Shown one piece after another: positions 62,900 to 64,000 of a DNA stretch of 64,000 nt; within the stretch, counting starts at the first letter, position 1; every line of letters begins with the position of its first letter. Source of the DNA: Rubrobacter tropicus (GTDB taxonomy: Bacteria > Actinomycetota > Rubrobacteria > Rubrobacterales > Rubrobacteraceae); NCBI RefSeq assembly GCF_011492945.1, contig NZ_CP045119.1, positions 2,046,001 through 2,110,000 on the forward strand, read 5' to 3'. The position numbers and the translations under genes were made by a program. The notes below the pieces were generated by a model. That model searched no databases. It saw only the letters and a program-made list of their open reading frames with translations, and was not told the DNA's origin.

Positions 62900-64000
62900 G
62901 TGAATGTTCTGTTACTGGTCCTCGGGCTTGCCGTTGGCGCGATCGCCGGAACGGCGGTCGGCTACTTCGTCTGCAGATCTCGCATGCAGGCCAGCCAGAC
63001 CCAGGCCCGCTCCGACGCCCGCTCCATAGTAGAAGACGCCCGCCGCGAGGCCGAAGCCGCCCGTCGCGAGGCCGAGCTCGCCGCCAAGGAATCCGCGCTC
63101 AAGCTCAAAGACGACGCCGAGGCCGAGATCCGATCCCGCCGCGCCGAAGTCTCGCGCGTCGAGGAGCGCCTGGACAACCGCGACGCCGCCCTCGAACGCC
63201 GCGAGGGCGAGCTCGAAGCCCGCCGCAGGCGCCTGGGCGAAGACGAAGAGGCGCTCGCCCGCAGAAAGGAAGAGCTGCAGCAGAGAGAATCCGAGCAGCT
63301 CAGGATCCTCGAAGAGCTCTCCGGCCTCACGCGCGACGAGGCCGAGCGCCGCCTCTTCTCCGGCCTCGAATCCGAGCTCGAGACCGACCTCGGGAAGATG
63401 GTGAGGGACATGACCATCGAGGCCGAGGAGAAGGCCGACCAGGAGGCCCGCAGGCTCATCTCCACCACGATGGAGAGGGTTGCCTCGGACCTGACTTCGG
63501 AGTCGACGGTAAAGGCCGTCAGCCTTCCGTCGGACGACATGAAGGGCAGGGTCATAGGCCGCGAGGGCAGGAACATCCGGGCCTTCGAGGCCGCGACGGG
63601 CGTGGACGTCATAATCGACGACACGCCCGAGACGGTCGTGATCTCGTGCTTCGACCCCGTCCGCAGGGAGGTCGCCAGGGTTGCCATGGGCCGCCTGGTG
63701 CAGGACGGCCGCATCCACCCTGGGCGCATCGAGGGCATCGTCGCCAAGGCGAAGAAGGACGTCGAGAAGGAGATGAAGGCCGCCGGGCGCCAGGCGCTCT
63801 ACGACGCCAAGATCACGGGCAACATGCACAACGACCTGACCCGCCTGCTCGGCGCCCTGAAGTACCGCACCTCTTACGGCCAGAACGTTCTCGCCCACTC
63901 CGTGGAGGTGGCCAACATCTGCGGCATGATGGCCCAGGAACTCGGCGCCAACGCCAAGCTCGCCCGCAGGGCCGCCCTCCTCCACGACGTCGGCAAGGCT
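62900..64000 (+). CDS. rny: Ribonuclease Y, N-terminal part
   Basis: Read to the window end, these 367 residues are RNase Y, the membrane-anchored mRNA decay endonuclease. An N-terminal helix (VLLLVLGLAVGAIAGTAVGYFV) is followed by a long Glu/Arg/Ala coiled coil (about 30-190), the KH domain (VSLPSDDMKGRVIGREGRNIRAFEAATGVDVIID) and the HD domain (YGQNVLAHSVEVANICGMMAQEL ... AALLHDVGKA) reaching the His-Asp pair. GTG at 62900 follows GAAGGAGAC. The 3' end lies beyond the window. Confidence 0.94.
   Translation, partial: MNVLLLVLGLAVGAIAGTAVGYFVCRSRMQASQTQARSDARSIVEDARREAEAARREAELAAKESALKLKDDAEAEIRSRRAEVSRVEERLDNRDAALERREGELEARRRRLGEDEEALARRKEELQQRESEQLRILEELSGLTRDEAERRLFSGLESELETDLGKMVRDMTIEAEEKADQEARRLISTTMERVASDLTSESTVKAVSLPSDDMKGRVIGREGRNIRAFEAATGVDVIIDDTPETVVISCFDPVRREVARVAMGRLVQDGRIHPGRIEGIVAKAKKDVEKEMKAAGRQALYDAKITGNMHNDLTRLLGALKYRTSYGQNVLAHSVEVANICGMMAQELGANAKLARRAALLHDVGKA

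Overview
The window reads as a chromosomal segment of a high-GC actinobacterium, most likely Rubrobacter or a close relative (class Rubrobacteria). This is inferred from very GC-rich coding with many GTG/TTG starts, actinobacterial housekeeping blocks, a WhiG/FliA-type sigma gene directly after dprA, and type IV pilus genes placed inside the translation/isoprenoid/recombination region. No database search was possible.

Layout. (1) 1-3031: the 3' end of fabF, rnc, an MDR oxidoreductase and a reverse-strand RidA protein. (2) 3561-12502: smc-ftsY-ffh-rpsP-khpA-rimM-trmD-rplS-rnhB-yraN, packed with overlaps. (3) 12542-16951: a promoter, then comM-dprA-whiG-like sigma, then prepilin peptidase. (4) 16976-23150: a repeat cluster, a reverse-strand Asp23 protein, a class I cyclic-di-GMP riboswitch ahead of a SigF/SigB-type sigma gene joined to four minor pilin genes, the major pilin with a terminator, and clpS. 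(5) 23300-28891: a second cyclic-di-GMP riboswitch ahead of a response regulator, a receiver-GGDEF-EAL protein and a multi-PAS histidine kinase; the last two carry reading-frame breaks. (6) 29055-35130: pilT on the reverse strand, then pilB-pilT2-pilC. (7) 35223-36470: a DUF1778/GNAT toxin-antitoxin pair with a palindromic operator, followed by a 192-bp repeat element. (8) 36788-44642: rpsB-tsf-pyrH-frr-uppS-cdsA-dxr-rseP-ispG. (9) 45094-52282: rimP-nusA-infB-DUF503-rbfA-nrnA-truB-ribF. (10) 52386-64000: rpsO-pnp-M16 peptidase-rnjA-ftsK (frame breaks)-rodZ-like-recA-recX-rny (cut by the window end).

The most notable system is a concentrated cyclic-di-GMP/type IV pilus circuit between about 15 and 35 kb. 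Two GEMM-I riboswitches sit in front of (a) a sigma factor plus minor pilins and (b) an operon that should itself make and break cyclic-di-GMP. The pilus extension ATPase PilB carries two N-terminal MshEN-type (cyclic-di-GMP-binding) modules. A WhiG-type sigma lies a few kb upstream; from memory of published work, WhiG in Rubrobacter is held by a cyclic-di-GMP-dependent anti-sigma (RsiG) and controls type IV pili. A second messenger could therefore act on RNA, sigma and motor levels at once.

Other points: several genes (uppS, rnjA, possibly yraN and truB) seem to begin at CTG or another rare codon. The rnjA leader can fold into alternative hairpins, one of which hides its Shine-Dalgarno. Frame breaks in ftsK and the signalling genes lie mostly in G/C runs, so some may be assembly indels rather than true pseudogenes.
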